DNA from: Piper betle
Taxonomy: Eukaryota > Streptophyta > Magnoliopsida > Piperales > Piperaceae
Length of the DNA stretch: 64,000 bases
Assembly (NCBI GenBank): GCA_033002965.1
Contig: JAURVB010007268.1
Span: 20,596 to 84,595, forward strand
Direction of reading: 5' to 3'
Both the position numbers and the translations under genes were made by a program. Below the pieces are notes generated by a model. The model had not been told where the DNA came from, searched no databases, and saw only the letters and a list, made by a program, of their open reading frames with translations. This document shows, piece by piece, positions 13,010 through 24,271 of the stretch (position 1 is the stretch's first letter; every line of letters begins with the position of its first letter).

Positions 13010-13440
13010 TTTATTTCTGCGAGTATACACTGGAGGAGGATCAACAAACTTGTTGGTCGGGCCTGTTGTTATTTGAGGTAGATGATCATCCCTAGGACGT
13101 TAAGCATACACAATGGAAGGATCTGCAAACCCCCGAGATGAAGGCTTAGGCAGATCCATAACTGAGATAGGAAGTGATGGAGTAGATGTGGAAGAGCCGG
13201 ACAAAGCTGGTTGTGAGTAGGAGGGGATATGTTCAAAGAAACTGACATCCATGGCAATGAATGTCTTCTTAAGGGAAGGATTATAACAAATATATCCTTT
13301 CTTTTGTTTAGAGTACCTTCAGAAGACACATTTCAAGGACTTAGCTGATAGTTTATCCTTCCTGGGAAGAATATGTACAAAGCAAACACACCCAACTGTC
13401 TCAGGTTTGAGAGAGAACAATGGTTTATTAGGAAAGGGCA
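13010..13440 (-). pseudogene. copia integrase C-terminal tail relic
   Basis: Using two frames, the region reads VGCVCFVHILPRKDKLSAKS, YSKQKKGYICYNPS, FIAMDVSFFEHIPS and then a Pro/Ser-rich linker ending in VDPPPVYTRRNKE. This matches the tail between the integrase core and RT in plant copia polyproteins. Confidence 0.7.
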
Positions 13441-13513
13441 ACAGAAAGGGCATATCATTGTTCAGGATACACTAGGCATTTGATTGATCAAATAGTAAGC
13501 CGTGAGAAGAGCC

Positions 13514-13756
13514 TCAGGGCAGTGGTGTTGGGGAACAGACATGGATCATGAGACTCTTGTCTGATTTCATGGAGATGGTTGTGCTTACATTCGACAACTC
13601 CATTTTGTTTTGGAGTTTAGGCACACGAGGTCTCAAGGAAGCATGACTGTGCTTTGACAACTCGCAAGACTCACACCAAAGTTGGTAAATATTCTGGAAG
13701 GATGGAACCATCAACTTTAGTTGGTTCAAACTTGAGTGACCAAGGCGAAGGTGCAA
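13514..13756 (-). pseudogene. copia GAG-pre-integrase / integrase zinc-binding relic
   Basis: MHLRLGHSSLNQLKLMVPS and CESCELSKHSHAS match the HLRLGHPS...C-x2-C zinc-binding start of copia integrase. The catalytic core expected next is missing; the sequence jumps to the region before FGCVCFVHI. Confidence 0.75.
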
Positions 13757-13978
13757 CTCAAAAGCTGTGGTAGAAGATGATCCGAGGCTGACAGTGATGA
13801 CACATGTTGGATAGGCTGCCGATAGTAGAGATTTTCAAAACCAATCTCCCTCTTGCTCGTTGTATCTGGAAATACCCAACATGTAGAATTGAATGTAACT
13901 TGACAAAAGTCAGTACAACACAGCTTCTTTACAGAGAAGATTCATAGGAAATGAAGGAACTAAGAACACATCATAGAT

Positions 13979-14224
13979 TCATAGATAATGATTGATAGAA
14001 ACACTGCCTTTCCCAATAGTTGGCACTTTACTCCCGTCAGCACAACCAAGAAATAATGGATTTCGAAAAGGAGAGTACGTAATAGACAGATAAGAAGTAC
14101 CGATCATGTGATTTATAGCCCCAGAGTCAATAAGCCATTTGCTCCATGAGGAAAGAAAGGTGTTTGATATACCTAAATGAGCTATAGCAGCAGCAGGAAC
14201 GCTAGAATCACCATAAGCCATCAT
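13979..14224 (-). pseudogene. copia aspartic protease relic
   Basis: The 81-codon frame contains WLIDSGAINHMIG, the retropepsin active-site box (D-S/T-G) of plant copia elements (usually WxxDSGASxHMTG), then FLGCADGSKVPTIGKGSV. It is cut by stops on both sides. Confidence 0.8.
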
Positions 14225-14383
14225 GAGGAGATGCTCAAAATCTTCATGCTGAGAGTAACACTAGCAGGGGTAGTTAATTCAATGCATTTAGCAACTAAGG
14301 CATTAGTAGAAGTAGTAGCATTGGGGACTAGATCCTACTTAGTAGCCTACTCAGGTTTCTCATGCTTCTTGCAACACTTATCC

Positions 14384-15202
14384 TCATTGTACATGGTTGA
14401 TCTTCCTTCTTTCCGATAGTTCGACCACCCTCTCTTCATGATGAGCCACAATCTCTCCCCTTTCCCTTGTAGCAATAGAGTTGGGGCGAGTGGTGGCAAA
14501 AAGGGCTACACCTCCATCAATGTCTTCAAATTGATCAGCTTTTATAGAGATCCTTGACAGCCTGGAGAAGGTGGCATTGAGTGTAGTTAGGTTAGCATCA
14601 GTCAAGAGTTGATTCTTGGCAGAGTCATACTGAGGACCAAGTGCAGCAAGAAAAGAGATAACTTTAAGCTCCTCTCTTTGACGCTTCCATGTTTTAAGAT
14701 CCCCAAGATTAGGTTGACAGAGGTTGAGTTCTTCCCACGTCAGCTTCACAAAAACTGTAATGTTCATGAAGACGTCAAGTGCCTAGTTTGGTGAGAAAGA
14801 TGCCATCACATAATTCATTAATCCTCTGAACATTGCCTTCAAGTCCATGTCTCTTTAACTGAAATTCATAAGCAGTAGGCAGTAGCATCACAACACAACT
14901 CACATGAGGTTTCATGTCGTTCCACTGTCAGGACCTCACTTGGGATCATCCTTAGACCAAACAAAACTTGCTGCCCCTGGTTTATCTTCTTCAATGTATT
15001 TAAGCCTCTCCTTGGAGATAAGGAAGGTTTTGATGGCAGAAGACCAAGAAAGATATATCTTGGTACCAAAGAGTTTTGATGATGGATGAACTATTGAGAA
15101 GTTCAGCAATAGAGATGGTGGACGCATCAAAACAAGTGGTAATAGGTTTGTCCTTCGCCGCCATGAATGCAATTGTTGGAGTACACAATGACTCATCAAC
15201 AA
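14384..15202 (-). pseudogene. copia gag relic
   Basis: Two frames carry it. The N-terminal part (about 14936-15140) reads IKTFLISKERLKYIEEDKPG, like the UBN2/gag start of plant copia. After several stops the main part (14384-14767) contains WEELNLCQPN, FLAALGPQYDSAKNQLLTD and a long helix-rich tail. The zinc knuckle that should follow is not readable. Confidence 0.75.
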
Positions 15203-15316
15203 TAGTCAAGGGAAAGCCATGTGGGAATCCTAGAAGACTCGGCCACAAGCAAGATGGCAAAAAAAAACGGCGGCAAGGGTATGGTAGAAAGGTTTATAGG
15301 TCTGACAAGGTTAGAT

Positions 15317-15328
15317 GCTCTGATACCA
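15317..15328 (-). other. Primer-binding site for initiator tRNA-Met
   Basis: The reverse complement is TGGTATCAGAGC, the standard plant copia primer-binding site, directly next to the LTR end. Confidence 0.85.
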
Positions 15329-15535
15329 TGTTAGATTTCAGGAAAACAGGTGACTAAGAAAGTGAGTTCACCATGGCTTACTAGATTTCATTTATATCTT
15401 TAAAACAGTTACAACAATGCACATGATATAAGGGTTGACATCTTGAGTATCACCCTCATATCTTCTAATTAACAAAATATCATACATGAAAAGTTAACAC
15501 CAGCTATGAAACAATTTAACAGACACGTACATAAC
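15329..15535 (-). repeat. 5' LTR of the copia relic (outer end approximate)
   Basis: The inner border is certain: TGTTAGA (plus strand, 15329) sits directly against the primer-binding site, so the LTR ends in TCTAACA on the minus strand. The outer border is chosen at ATAACA (about 15535), giving TG...CA ends; another candidate is near 15520. No second LTR is in the window. Confidence 0.5.
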
Positions 15536-15943
15536 AAACTCTAAACAACACTCAAAACATCAAAAATAATATCACAATAACATCTAACAAGTAGAATGTT
15601 AATTCGTAAATAAATACTTATAAATTCATCTTCCATAAGAGAGTTGATGATAACAAAATCCAGTTTGCGTCCCTTATAAGCAAATAATTTGAAGAACAAA
15701 ACCTGATATGTTTTTGGACCCTTCTTGAGCAGATAGCCAACACTATTCAGATTATCAATTAATGTGTCAATGTCTGGGACTCTTAGGCCAATCCTATCAG
15801 CCAAACTATACAACTCCTGTTAAGAAAGAGAAACACTTTGTTGAAATAAACAAAATTTAAATAAACAAAGATTTTAAACAAAATGTGAAGGCATCTATCA
15901 CATGGAAAGATGAATAAATAAATTGATCACGAAAATGACTTAC

Positions 15944-16113
15944 AGAGATTGAAAAGCAATCTTTCTGATGCAATTCGGATTGTTTATTTAGGGCACTTAA
16001 GAAACGTTTAGCTTCCTTCTGTTGATTCATATCCCCACTTCGAGCAAAGTCCACAACACCTGTTCATCCACATACTCATCATATAATGATTCCTTCATAA
16101 TTTCAACCACATC
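15944..16113 (-). pseudogene. MCM8: MCM8 C-terminal exon, frameshifted
   Basis: [18 protein letters not shown] and, after loss of one base near 16059, [20 protein letters not shown] then [17 protein letters not shown]. Acceptor and donor (GTAAGTC) are normal, and the following exon (15703-15816) continues ELYSLADRIGLRVPDIDTLI. Confidence 0.8.
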
Positions 16114-16951
16114 CTGCCACCATAAATTTATATGTAGACAAAATTTAGGTAATGCAGAGTTCTTCATAGATAAGTCAGTGAGCATAACATGAATTTTCTT
16201 GTCATAAGGTGAGATCTCAGTTTTGCATGTAATTCACATAGGCATAATGAGGTGCTGTTAGTTTTTCTTTTTACACCCACCAAAGCATCTTTGGCTGTTA
16301 TTTTTCTCGGAGATCCAGCCGAGCACTGGCCTCTGCAAGTCTAACTAGACTCTCCAATTGCCTAGCTGTTATTGGTGTTCCATCCGCGGAGGTGTTGTGG
16401 TCTCTAAGCTGCAAATAAAATTTCTGTAAAATGTCTGCTGTAGGTTTTGACATCCTAATCAAACAAGACTGAATTTCATTTGAGAACACCGAAAGAAAAA
16501 AACTAGTTGACAAAGAATTTAGCACATCTGACCTAGGGAAGTCAAAATTTCTCGCATAAGCAATATATTTCCAAAGGAGAGGACCAGGCAATGGTGAAAA
16601 ATCTATATCCTTCTCGGGATCCAGTTTCAGTCTTGATGCTGAGGATCCACGTATACTTAAATCTATATCCCTACCAATTTCTGGGGATAGAAAAGGGAAC
16701 AAATATGTCTTATATGACAAATCTTGTGAAAATAAAATTAATCAGATAACTGCAAGTGCAGTATTAAACCTCTGCAAAGTTTTTTCTGGGGAGGAAGGTG
16801 TTCTCCATATCCTGCATGAAGCTACAAAACACAACAAGCTTATTAAAAAAAGTCTTAATATTCATCCCAGTTCCTATGTAAGATACTATTTCAAGGAAAA
16901 GATGAATAGGCACAGATAAACAGAACTCAAAGTTTATAAACAAAACTTATC

Positions 16952-17081
16952 TGCTATGATATGCTCAGAGACACTCGTATCCTGCAATTCAACGGGTCTA
17001 TCAAGCAATATGAAGAGCAAATCAAACCGTGAGAGGAAAGCGGCACTCATTTTCAAGTTCTCATTTACTGTCTTTGCACGA
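16952..17081 (-). pseudogene. MCM8: MCM8 arginine-finger exon
   Basis: Reads [20 protein letters not shown] then [24 protein letters not shown] is intact; LLDKPDEL of the family has become LLDRPVEL. The donor position reads GATAAG instead of a GT donor. Confidence 0.8.
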
Positions 17082-17455
17082 CTGGCCAAAATAATTAATA
17101 TGCAATCAAATCACAAAAAGAAAGAAATCAATAAATTTTTCAAAGCATATGTATGGAAAAACAAAGGATGTTAACAAAAATGAATATCTGAAATGGGTCC
17201 AGTTACGTAGGACATCCATAAAGTTCATGACTGTTCAGGGGAGTTCATTGATATTGCAGCCTTATATTATTGATATCTGAATGTTCAATGTTCATCTTTC
17301 ATTCAGTGTTTTTATTTTCATATAGACATATGATAAATAAGATGCATAACCCCTGAACAATGGCTTTTGCAAACATAACCTTAAGAGGCAAATCTGTCGT
17401 TTTAAAGACCGGAGAGTTTCCTACATAACTTGTAATAGGGGGAGGGGGACAATTA

Positions 17456-17575
<120 letters not shown>

Positions 17576-17659
17576 CTATAGCACTAATGAGCAACGTGAT
17601 TCAACTTCAAATTTACAAATTATATAGGAGGAAGGCTACACAAGAGATGAAAAGAGTGC

Positions 17660-17729
17660 CTGGTGTTCTGCAGACATTTTATCAAACTCATCAATACAAC
17701 ATAGTCCACGGTCTGCAAGTACCTAGCTC
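17660..17729 (-). pseudogene. MCM8: MCM8 Walker B exon, frameshifted, GC donor
   Basis: ADRGLCCIDEFDKMSAEHQ contains the Walker B DE pair. The expected GAMVLADRG is broken by loss of one base near 17724 (GCTAGGTAC for GCTATGGTAC). The exon ends CAG|GCACTC, a GC-AG type intron border, and the next exon correctly repeats the Ala-Leu codons. Confidence 0.8.
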
Positions 17730-17996
17730 CTGCCAAATTTCAGTATTAATTTTTATCAAGTATGACGTTGCAAGTATGAAACAAGAGGAAGTTCAAATGT
17801 ATTAACCACTATTTCTAGTCAGCCTCCAAACATAGGGGCAGGTCGACTATGAAGATAAATTAGCACAAACGTAAGAAATATTCCTTCCGCATAATAGGTG
17901 TGCTACTCAGTCAAGTATAGTAGATATCTGGCGTAGAGTTGAGCCCCTGACAGCTTTTCACAGAAAAAAATGCAGCTGATCCACTTGTAAACCTAC

Positions 17997-18143
17997 CAGC
18001 CTCAAAGGCATAGCCATTAGTCATTGTATCTTTAACAACAGCCACGGTAGCATTGCTTGTTGCATTGCCACAGATGTAAATGCCTTTAGGAGAAATAGTG
18101 ACGGCGGCTTGAAGAAGTTGGCTCTTCCCGAATCCAGGATCGC
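17997..18143 (-). pseudogene. MCM8: MCM8 Walker A exon
   Basis: [20 protein letters not shown] carries the P-loop; the family has Leu where this has Phe. The next block reads [17 protein letters not shown]; the family has NAGLTVAVV, so two codons are lost near 18045. Splice borders are normal. Confidence 0.85.
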
Positions 18144-18294
18144 CTACAAAATGTTATTCACCATTTATTAATGATGTTAATCTAGTTCAATAAACCAAAA
18201 TGAATGCCTTCTCTAATTCAGTCATGCATGTTGGGCAGCAATTTATGAGTACATATTGAGTGCTGCATAGTAAATTAAAGTAAGTCATACTAAC

Positions 18295-18390
18295 CAACAA
18301 TTATCACCTGAATATCTCCACGTACAGGGACTTTGTTCTGATCCAAAAAATGCTTTTGCACACCCCCAAACAATGCCAACGTGATACCAG
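18295..18390 (-). pseudogene. MCM8: MCM8 exon before Walker A
   Basis: Reads [19 protein letters not shown] then [13 protein letters not shown], with intact AG acceptor and GTTAG donor; it joins in phase to GDPGFGKS in the next exon. Confidence 0.85.
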
Positions 18391-18613
18391 CTGCAACGTA
18401 AAAATGAAATTTCAGTAGATAATTAACCAAGAACACTTGACCAATGATAGGAAGTATTTTGATCCTCATTTTTACTTCATTAAGGGAAAATGTTGAATTT
18501 AAAAAATTAGCAAAAAGATATAAACTTTGCCCCTAAATATCTAATTGCATTGACAGTAAAGAGATGCAAATTTCTAGTATCAGAATGATAAATGTTCCTC
18601 AAAGAATCTTCTC

Positions 18614-18876
18614 CTTTAACAAGTTCATATCCATATATTGAGGGGCAAATGGATTGCACAATTTGGCGAAATATATCTGTATCATGCTCTTCAGCAAACT
18701 TGACAGTAAATTCCAGGTCGCTGGGTGAAAATGAAAAAGATCAAACAGCATGTTATCTCTAATCTTAGCACTTGCGACTTGCATATCTTCAGGTACAGAT
18801 TGAGACTTTAAATGTCGAACTGAAACTGCTTCTAAGTACAAACAGTAAATCCCTTGATTTTTGCTTTTGAATTTAC
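18614..18876 (-). pseudogene. MCM8: MCM8 exon leading into the AAA+ domain, frameshifted
   Basis: Starts KFKSKNQGIYCLYLEAVSVR and ends, in another frame, [19 protein letters not shown]…SIYGYELVK. The two halves join only if one T is added to the five-T run (plus strand AAAAA, 18734-18738). The donor that should follow GTTAAAG reads GGAGAA. Confidence 0.8.
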
Positions 18877-19553
18877 CTGAGAAAATTTTTTTAGCATCAT
18901 AGTTTCATTCAGGCGCCAACAATTCAAAATTATTAATAGCATCATCATCCTCACTAACACCTTATCCCATCTATATTAGAGGAAGGGGAGCACATATTTT
19001 GTATAATTGATTACTTGCCTCACACAGAAAACTAATGCAAAGAAAAGGTGGCAAAATTTTCATTGAATGCTTTATTATTACAGCCATCCAAATAGGAAAG
19101 AAAAGAGATGGTCCAAATAAATTGAATATACACAACACAGATGATTGTTGAAAGTGAGATAATATTAATGGAGTCATTTTCCATTGCAATGCTAGGTATG
19201 AACAAATTCAACTTTTTCTCTCCAAGAAAGAGTGATGACAAATCATAATTACCGCAGAATTGAACTGACAAATTTGAGAGAACACCTCAGCTATTAGTTA
19301 CTAGATCTAACTTGTAACTTTACAGTCTACGCTTAATTGCTGACAACTGAGGCCATGAGAAGCAATTGGTAAAGCCTATATACCCTTTTTTTTGTGTTAA
19401 TAAAATAAGCAGCATAAACTGTTCTAGGTACCCGCCCCTGTTCATGGTTTTCAGATCCCAGTAGTTCTTGAGCCCTGTCAAAAGAGAAATTATATCACAG
19501 GGGAACAAAATGATACAAATTTTCATACAAACACTTAACAAAAATAAACATGC

Positions 19554-19771
19554 CTTTTGAAAATCAATGGGGCAAGCAGTGGAACAGATCGGACAAAATT
19601 TTTTTCCCTTGCAGCTTAGGAATGTGCAAATTGATGGTGGCAAATATTTTCCATCAGTAAACGTCCTGGTGATTATAGCTAAGCACTGTGCACATGAGAA
19701 ATCCATCTGCACCACAAGTGGCCGAACAGTATTGAACTTGACAACAGTACCACGCCCTGACACTAGCATGC
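19554..19771 (-). pseudogene. MCM8: MCM8 exon with zinc-binding region of the N-terminal domain
   Basis: Reads GRGTVVKFNTVRPLVVQMDF then CAQC, TRTFTDGKYLPPSIC and CPIDFQK, the OB/zinc region of the MCM N-terminal domain. It joins in phase to the exon before it (…AAYIS). Its 3' border is damaged: the family continues DFQK-IR before the donor, here CAAAAG is followed at once by GCATG. Confidence 0.8.
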
Positions 19772-20384
19772 CTGTCAAAAACACATCATTCTCATTGATA
19801 ACTTTGTAGCCACCATAGCAATGTTTCAGTAACTTGAGAACAAAATGTACGTTTTGGCATACTGATATAAGCAGCTTTTAAGCTTCTCAAAGCAATCATG
19901 GAGTCCGGGTGGTTATACAATTGGATATTCACTTTTCCCTTAACATCTAGAGAAATTCCTTCAATTTCTCATCAAAGCCGACAATAATGTAAAAAACATT
20001 TTCCAAAAAACTAAATATTACTAATAAAAAAAGAAAGTATGCCCTTTCCATATGAACAACAAAACCTGTAATGATCAAAACAGTTTCCAAAAACACTACA
20101 TTTTACCAATGAAAAAACATCGGAATTGTTGTATGCCACCTAAATCAGCGAAGAATTAGCACATGAATGGCAACTCCCATGCACAACAAGGCCTCCTTTG
20201 GAGCTATCTCTAAAGTCTCATAAAACTCGTCCACTCCACACAATTTCTTCAATTGTTGAAAATCCACTGGCAAATAAAAGAGACCCTCGTCATTTTTGAC
20301 CTGATTAACACCATCACACCAACTAACTGAAATTAAAATCACCAATTGATTCCAAATGATGAACAAACGTAGAAATAGTCAAGA

Positions 20385-21060
20385 AAGGGATTCTCGTATA
20401 GTAAACATAAAGGTGACAAGTGCAGGGTTTTGTAGATGCTAAATGGCTAAGCCCTCACTTGATACAAGATCACCATCAGGATATTGTAGTCTTGGAAGGA
20501 ACCTTGTGATTTGGAAAAGCAAAAGTAAAATGATCTAGCAACCTCAATTGTTGAGGCTGAATAAAAAGCTAAGCTAGAACTACTACGAAACTAGTTTGGA
20601 TGTTTCTTGAGAAGCTTGGTTTTCTTATCACATTTGCTATGATTGTTTAGTGTGACAACCAAGCAGCAACTGATATAGTCAATAATCAAGTTTTTTGTCA
20701 GAGGGCAAAGAATATCAAGTTGAACTCCCACTATATTAGAGATAAAGTAAAGGAGAATGTTATCTCCTTGAAAAATGTTTATGCAAGGATGCAGATTGCT
20801 AATATCTTAACTAAAGCATACCTGAAGCATGACATGAATATTTGCACTTCAAGCTATTCTCAGTTGACTCCCATCATAACTCGAGGCGGAGTGTTTATAA
20901 TATGTAATTTAGTCATGTCATGCACAGATTTTGACTCGGCCTTGTTTAGTTTTCAATTTAAGCTCTTGTTGAGATAAGCTCAAAAAGTTATACCTGAAAA
21001 TCTACATTTTGTTGTAACCACTTTGGTGTGTCATGTGCGGCCTATGTTATAGATAGATTT
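20385..21060 (+). mobile_element. Ty1/copia 3' fragment: RNase H end, polypurine tract, start of 3' LTR
   Basis: Broken frames from about 20400 give the copia RNase H order (PSGYCSLGRNLV, CDNQAATDIVNNQV). The open frame 20720-20977 contains SHYIRDKVKENVISLKNV and MQIANILTKAYLKHD, the usual RNase H C-terminus. It is followed by the purine tract AGGCGGAGTG (20884-20893) and TGTTTATAATATG as LTR start. The LTR outer end is unclear. It is opposite in orientation to the 12.4-15.5 kb relic, so it is a separate insertion. Confidence 0.75.
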
Positions 21061-21534
21061 TAATTTTATATATTAATCATATTTGAATAATGATATAATG
21101 ATATAATAATATCTTAGTGATAGCCTCCATTTTTAAATATAAATTTTAATTAAGAGAAGAAATGGAATATAATAATTTGATTTATTATTTTTTTATTTTT
21201 CTTGTATTTTGATTGGTCAAATCTCTTACTTTTTATGAGAGTGCGTCTTTTAGTTTTTTTATTTTTATTTTTATTTTATTGTATTTTGATTGGTTGAATC
21301 TCCTATTTTGTATTGAAATGTGACTCTTAATTCCAATTTTATTAATAAGACTAGATAGGTGGTAAATAAATAGTGAGATCCACTTTGAGAGGCCAATTAC
21401 TCCAGTCTTCTACTCTCTCCCACTCTTCCACCTATTGTTTATAACAGATTTTAACGCAAGCAAGGAGGCGAAGCAGAAAATTTGGAAAAAAACACATAAA
21501 TTGCATATGTTAAAAACACACCCGCAAACGGAAA

Positions 21535-21780
21535 GACCACCAATTATCCATCACCTACCTCCCACCAATTCACCAATTGATTTGAAATAAAATCACCAAA
21601 TGATGAATGCGGAAATAAATGAAGCCAAAAAGCAGAAAATTTAAACAATCCAAAGTCCATTGGTTAATAAAGGCCCTCGTCATTTTCACACAATTACACC
21701 TATCACACTAGCTAATTTGCAATAAAATTGCCAAATAATGAACAAACCTAGAAAGTGGCCGAAAAGAAAGTCCAATGTGG
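21535..21780 (-). pseudogene. Decayed duplicate of the 5'-most MCM8 exon and its intron
   Basis: The block at about 21640-21770 follows 20255-20385 base by base with substitutions: CCCTCGTCATTTT, CACAC(T/C)A, AATAAAATYRCCAAATRATG and AACAAACSTAGAAA occur in the same order. The minus strand gives NDEGLY-stop-PMDFG against NDEGLFYLPVDFQ. A third, shorter match to the intron part lies at 21560-21610. The copia fragment at 20.4-21.1 kb lies between the copies. Confidence 0.65.
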
Positions 21781-22616
21781 AAGATCTTGCCTCTCTTTTT
21801 TAAAATAATAACTAGCCCTATGTTATGATTTTTAATTAATTAATTAATTTTTATATTTAATTTAAAAATAAATTTAAATTGGCTCAGAACATAATGCGCT
21901 TACATTAATTTTTTTAATAATAGTTATTTATATCATTTGATTTGTTTTATATTAAATAATTATTTGTTATAGTCTTGTATATTTTATTTATTTTTAAAAA
22001 ACTTAATATATTATGTATTAATTATTTGATATTCATCAATTTATTAACTTTATAAATTTACTTTCTTAGTTTGGTTGCAATATAAAACTTTCTATAAAAT
22101 CTTTAGATAATTTTATCATAGTTTTTTTTGATATAATTATAAAAAAGTGGTAGAGCATAAAATTATGTTTGGCAGAGAGGGGGAGAGAGACAAGGGTTAA
22201 AAAAATAGATTGGGCTCGACCCTTTTTTTTTCTAATGTTTGTGAAGTTTTCTCCAAACAGCTTCTGCCACTTTATATTTTAACAATGTTTTGTCAAATAT
22301 CTTTTTTTATTTATCATTATTATCACTTTATATTTTGACAATAAATAGATTTAAAACAACCCATCTAATATTTTATGATGATTATTTGATGTGATCATCA
22401 ATACATAACAGTTATTATGTTCATGTCTGATGTCTCACATATTGGAATATTTTATCTAGCTTCAATTATGATTGTAAACAAGCCGAGTCAAGTCTAGCAT
22501 TACTCTAATTATTTTCAACTTATTCTAAAATTAGTGAGCTCAAGTTTACTATAATGTGAGGTTATAATTTTACAAGTTGTACGGCTTGAAATTTTATTTT
22601 AAGTGTTCAACTTTAA
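21781..22616. other. AT-rich intergenic region
   Basis: Very AT-rich with no coding or repeat structure that I can define. Confidence 0.5.
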
Positions 22617-22624
22617 TATGTATG

Positions 22625-23285
22625 TAGGGTTGCTAAATAAGCAAGCGAGCTGAGCTCAACTTATGTTCAAATTCGGCTTGAATAGTTCGAAGTTCGTTCG
22701 AACTTGACTCAAGATCAAACGAGTTTTTAAAACACATGCTCGAGCTCGACTCAAATATCTTTTATGTTGTTCGAGCTTGACTCGAACTCGAATACACTTT
22801 AAATATTTAATTTTGACAAGCTCGAACCTAGCTCGTTCGTGAGTTTGAAACCAGTTCGAATATAAAGTCAAAAGTAACTCACTTAAACGGATTGAACTCA
22901 TAACCTCAAGGTCTTCAACTTGAATAAGTTATCTCACTATTTTATTATTATATTGTATATAAATAAACATAATTAGTTATAATTAAACTTATTAGTGTAT
23001 ATATATATATGTATATTATATATATATATAATATAAAGGCTATATTATTATATTAATTTATCGAGTCAAGTTCGAGTTGAACTACAAGTCGATTTCGAGT
23101 TGAGTTGAGCTACGAATCAAGTTTGAGTTATAACCGAATCGAGTCGAGTTGAATACTATCTTGCTCAAACTCAACTCAAAAGATTCGAATTCGAGCTCGA
23201 TCATTTAAGTGTCGAGTTTTAAATCGAGTCTAGTTAAGCCGAATGCTAAATGCTCATGAATTAGATCGCTCAATTAAAAACCCTA
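22625..23285. mobile_element. Non-autonomous hAT-type element (661 bp), larger relative of the 5.6-kb copy
   Basis: Ends TAGGGTTGCTAA and (inverted) TAGGGTTTTTAA; flanks TATGTATG (22617-22624) and TATGTACG (23286-23293) are an 8-bp duplication with one difference. The interior has GCTCGA/TCGAG arms on both sides of an AT-rich core (22930-23060) and shares text with 5610-6044, for example AAAGTCAAAAGTAMYTCACT and AGTYGAACTACRARTCGA. No transposase. Confidence 0.8.
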
Positions 23286-23384
23286 TATGTACGTGCACAA
23301 ATTTTTATTCGGCTCAATTTAACTCTTGTCAAAATATTAAAAGCCCAGTGTATTATTATATTAAGAGAGGTTATCCTACACCTG

Positions 23385-24271
23385 TTGCTATCGGTGCAGT
23401 CCGGAGGAGGAGAAAAGCCTCCACCGAGCGGGAGCTTTGCCGACGAGGGAAACCGGGACCTTGCTGCTTTGGAATGTTGCCGCTCGTCACCTTTCCTACC
23501 AAAGCTTTGCCGATGTTTTCTGCTTGCCGGAGGCCCGTCCCCATGCTTTGCTACACCGCTGGTTGAGGAGATCGAAAGCCTCGCATTGCTCTCATCGTCA
23601 TCTTCCTGGAGTTGGTGCCACCGAGTTCGTATCACTTTGTTGCCGAGGACCCTTGCCGCTTTCTGCCTCGAAGCATTGCCGACTACCACCTTGGATCCAC
23701 TGCCCGTGCCTTGCCACCACATCCACTTTGCTGCGCCATGGAGGACCATCACCGGTGGAGTCCAGGAGCCTTGCAGACACGAGACGCTACCACAGGAGTT
23801 CCTAAGTTTTGCCCAGCGTTGTCTTACCGAAGAGAGGAGCCATCTTCCCGGTTGTGCATGCAAGCACTGCTGACCACCATTGCTAGCCGACTTGCTACCG
23901 TGAAAAAGGCATCATTGCCACACCTTTCCTCCCTGCTAATTTGCTGGTGCCACTAAGCTGTGTCTACCCCACTTGGAGCCACGGAGCGGCCTCACTGGAG
24001 GAAAGAAGCTTCTGCCCTTTACTGTCTTACCAACACCTTCCCGCTGTTCCTCGCCATCTTTTCAAAGTCATTGCATGTAAAGCATAAACACACTGCCCAG
24101 CTCCTTAGGAGAATTACTGAGCTACCTCGCCATGGACGCCCGAGGTCACCAACGCCAGAGTTTCCCGTTCCATTGAAGCTCCATCGCAGCCCATTGAGAG
24201 CCAGAGTTGCTTGTTGTTGCATTGCCATTGTTCCCGGAAGTTTATTGTCTCATCCAATTAATGTAAATTGA
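23385..24271. other. GC-rich TTGCCG-type island, no protein recognised
   Basis: GC content is well above the flanks. The hexamer TTGCCG or a near form recurs irregularly (for example 23436, 23471, 23501, 23526, 23640, 23671). Open frames exist in four or more frames on both strands (longest 162 and 197 codons), as expected from low-stop GC-rich text; none resembles a known protein. The style is like the GC-rich middle of the long LTRs, so it may be a remnant of one. It lies between the hAT element and the TRIM array. Confidence 0.45.

Larger units (their letters stand above)
12408..15535 (-). mobile_element. Truncated Ty1/copia retrotransposon relic
   Basis: Read on the minus strand, the parts come in copia order: a roughly 200-bp 5' LTR (15535-15329), an exact TGGTATCAGAGC primer-binding site, gag, aspartic protease, GAG-pre-integrase, integrase C-terminal tail, and the first half of reverse transcriptase. 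Stops and frame changes separate every domain, the catalytic integrase core is missing between about 13510 and 13440, and homology ends at 12408 inside RT (after YGLKQSSQAWFEKFSTALL). RNase H and the 3' LTR are absent, so it is a dead, 3'-truncated copy. It lies about 170 bp downstream of the last MCM8 exon in the same orientation. Confidence 0.88.
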
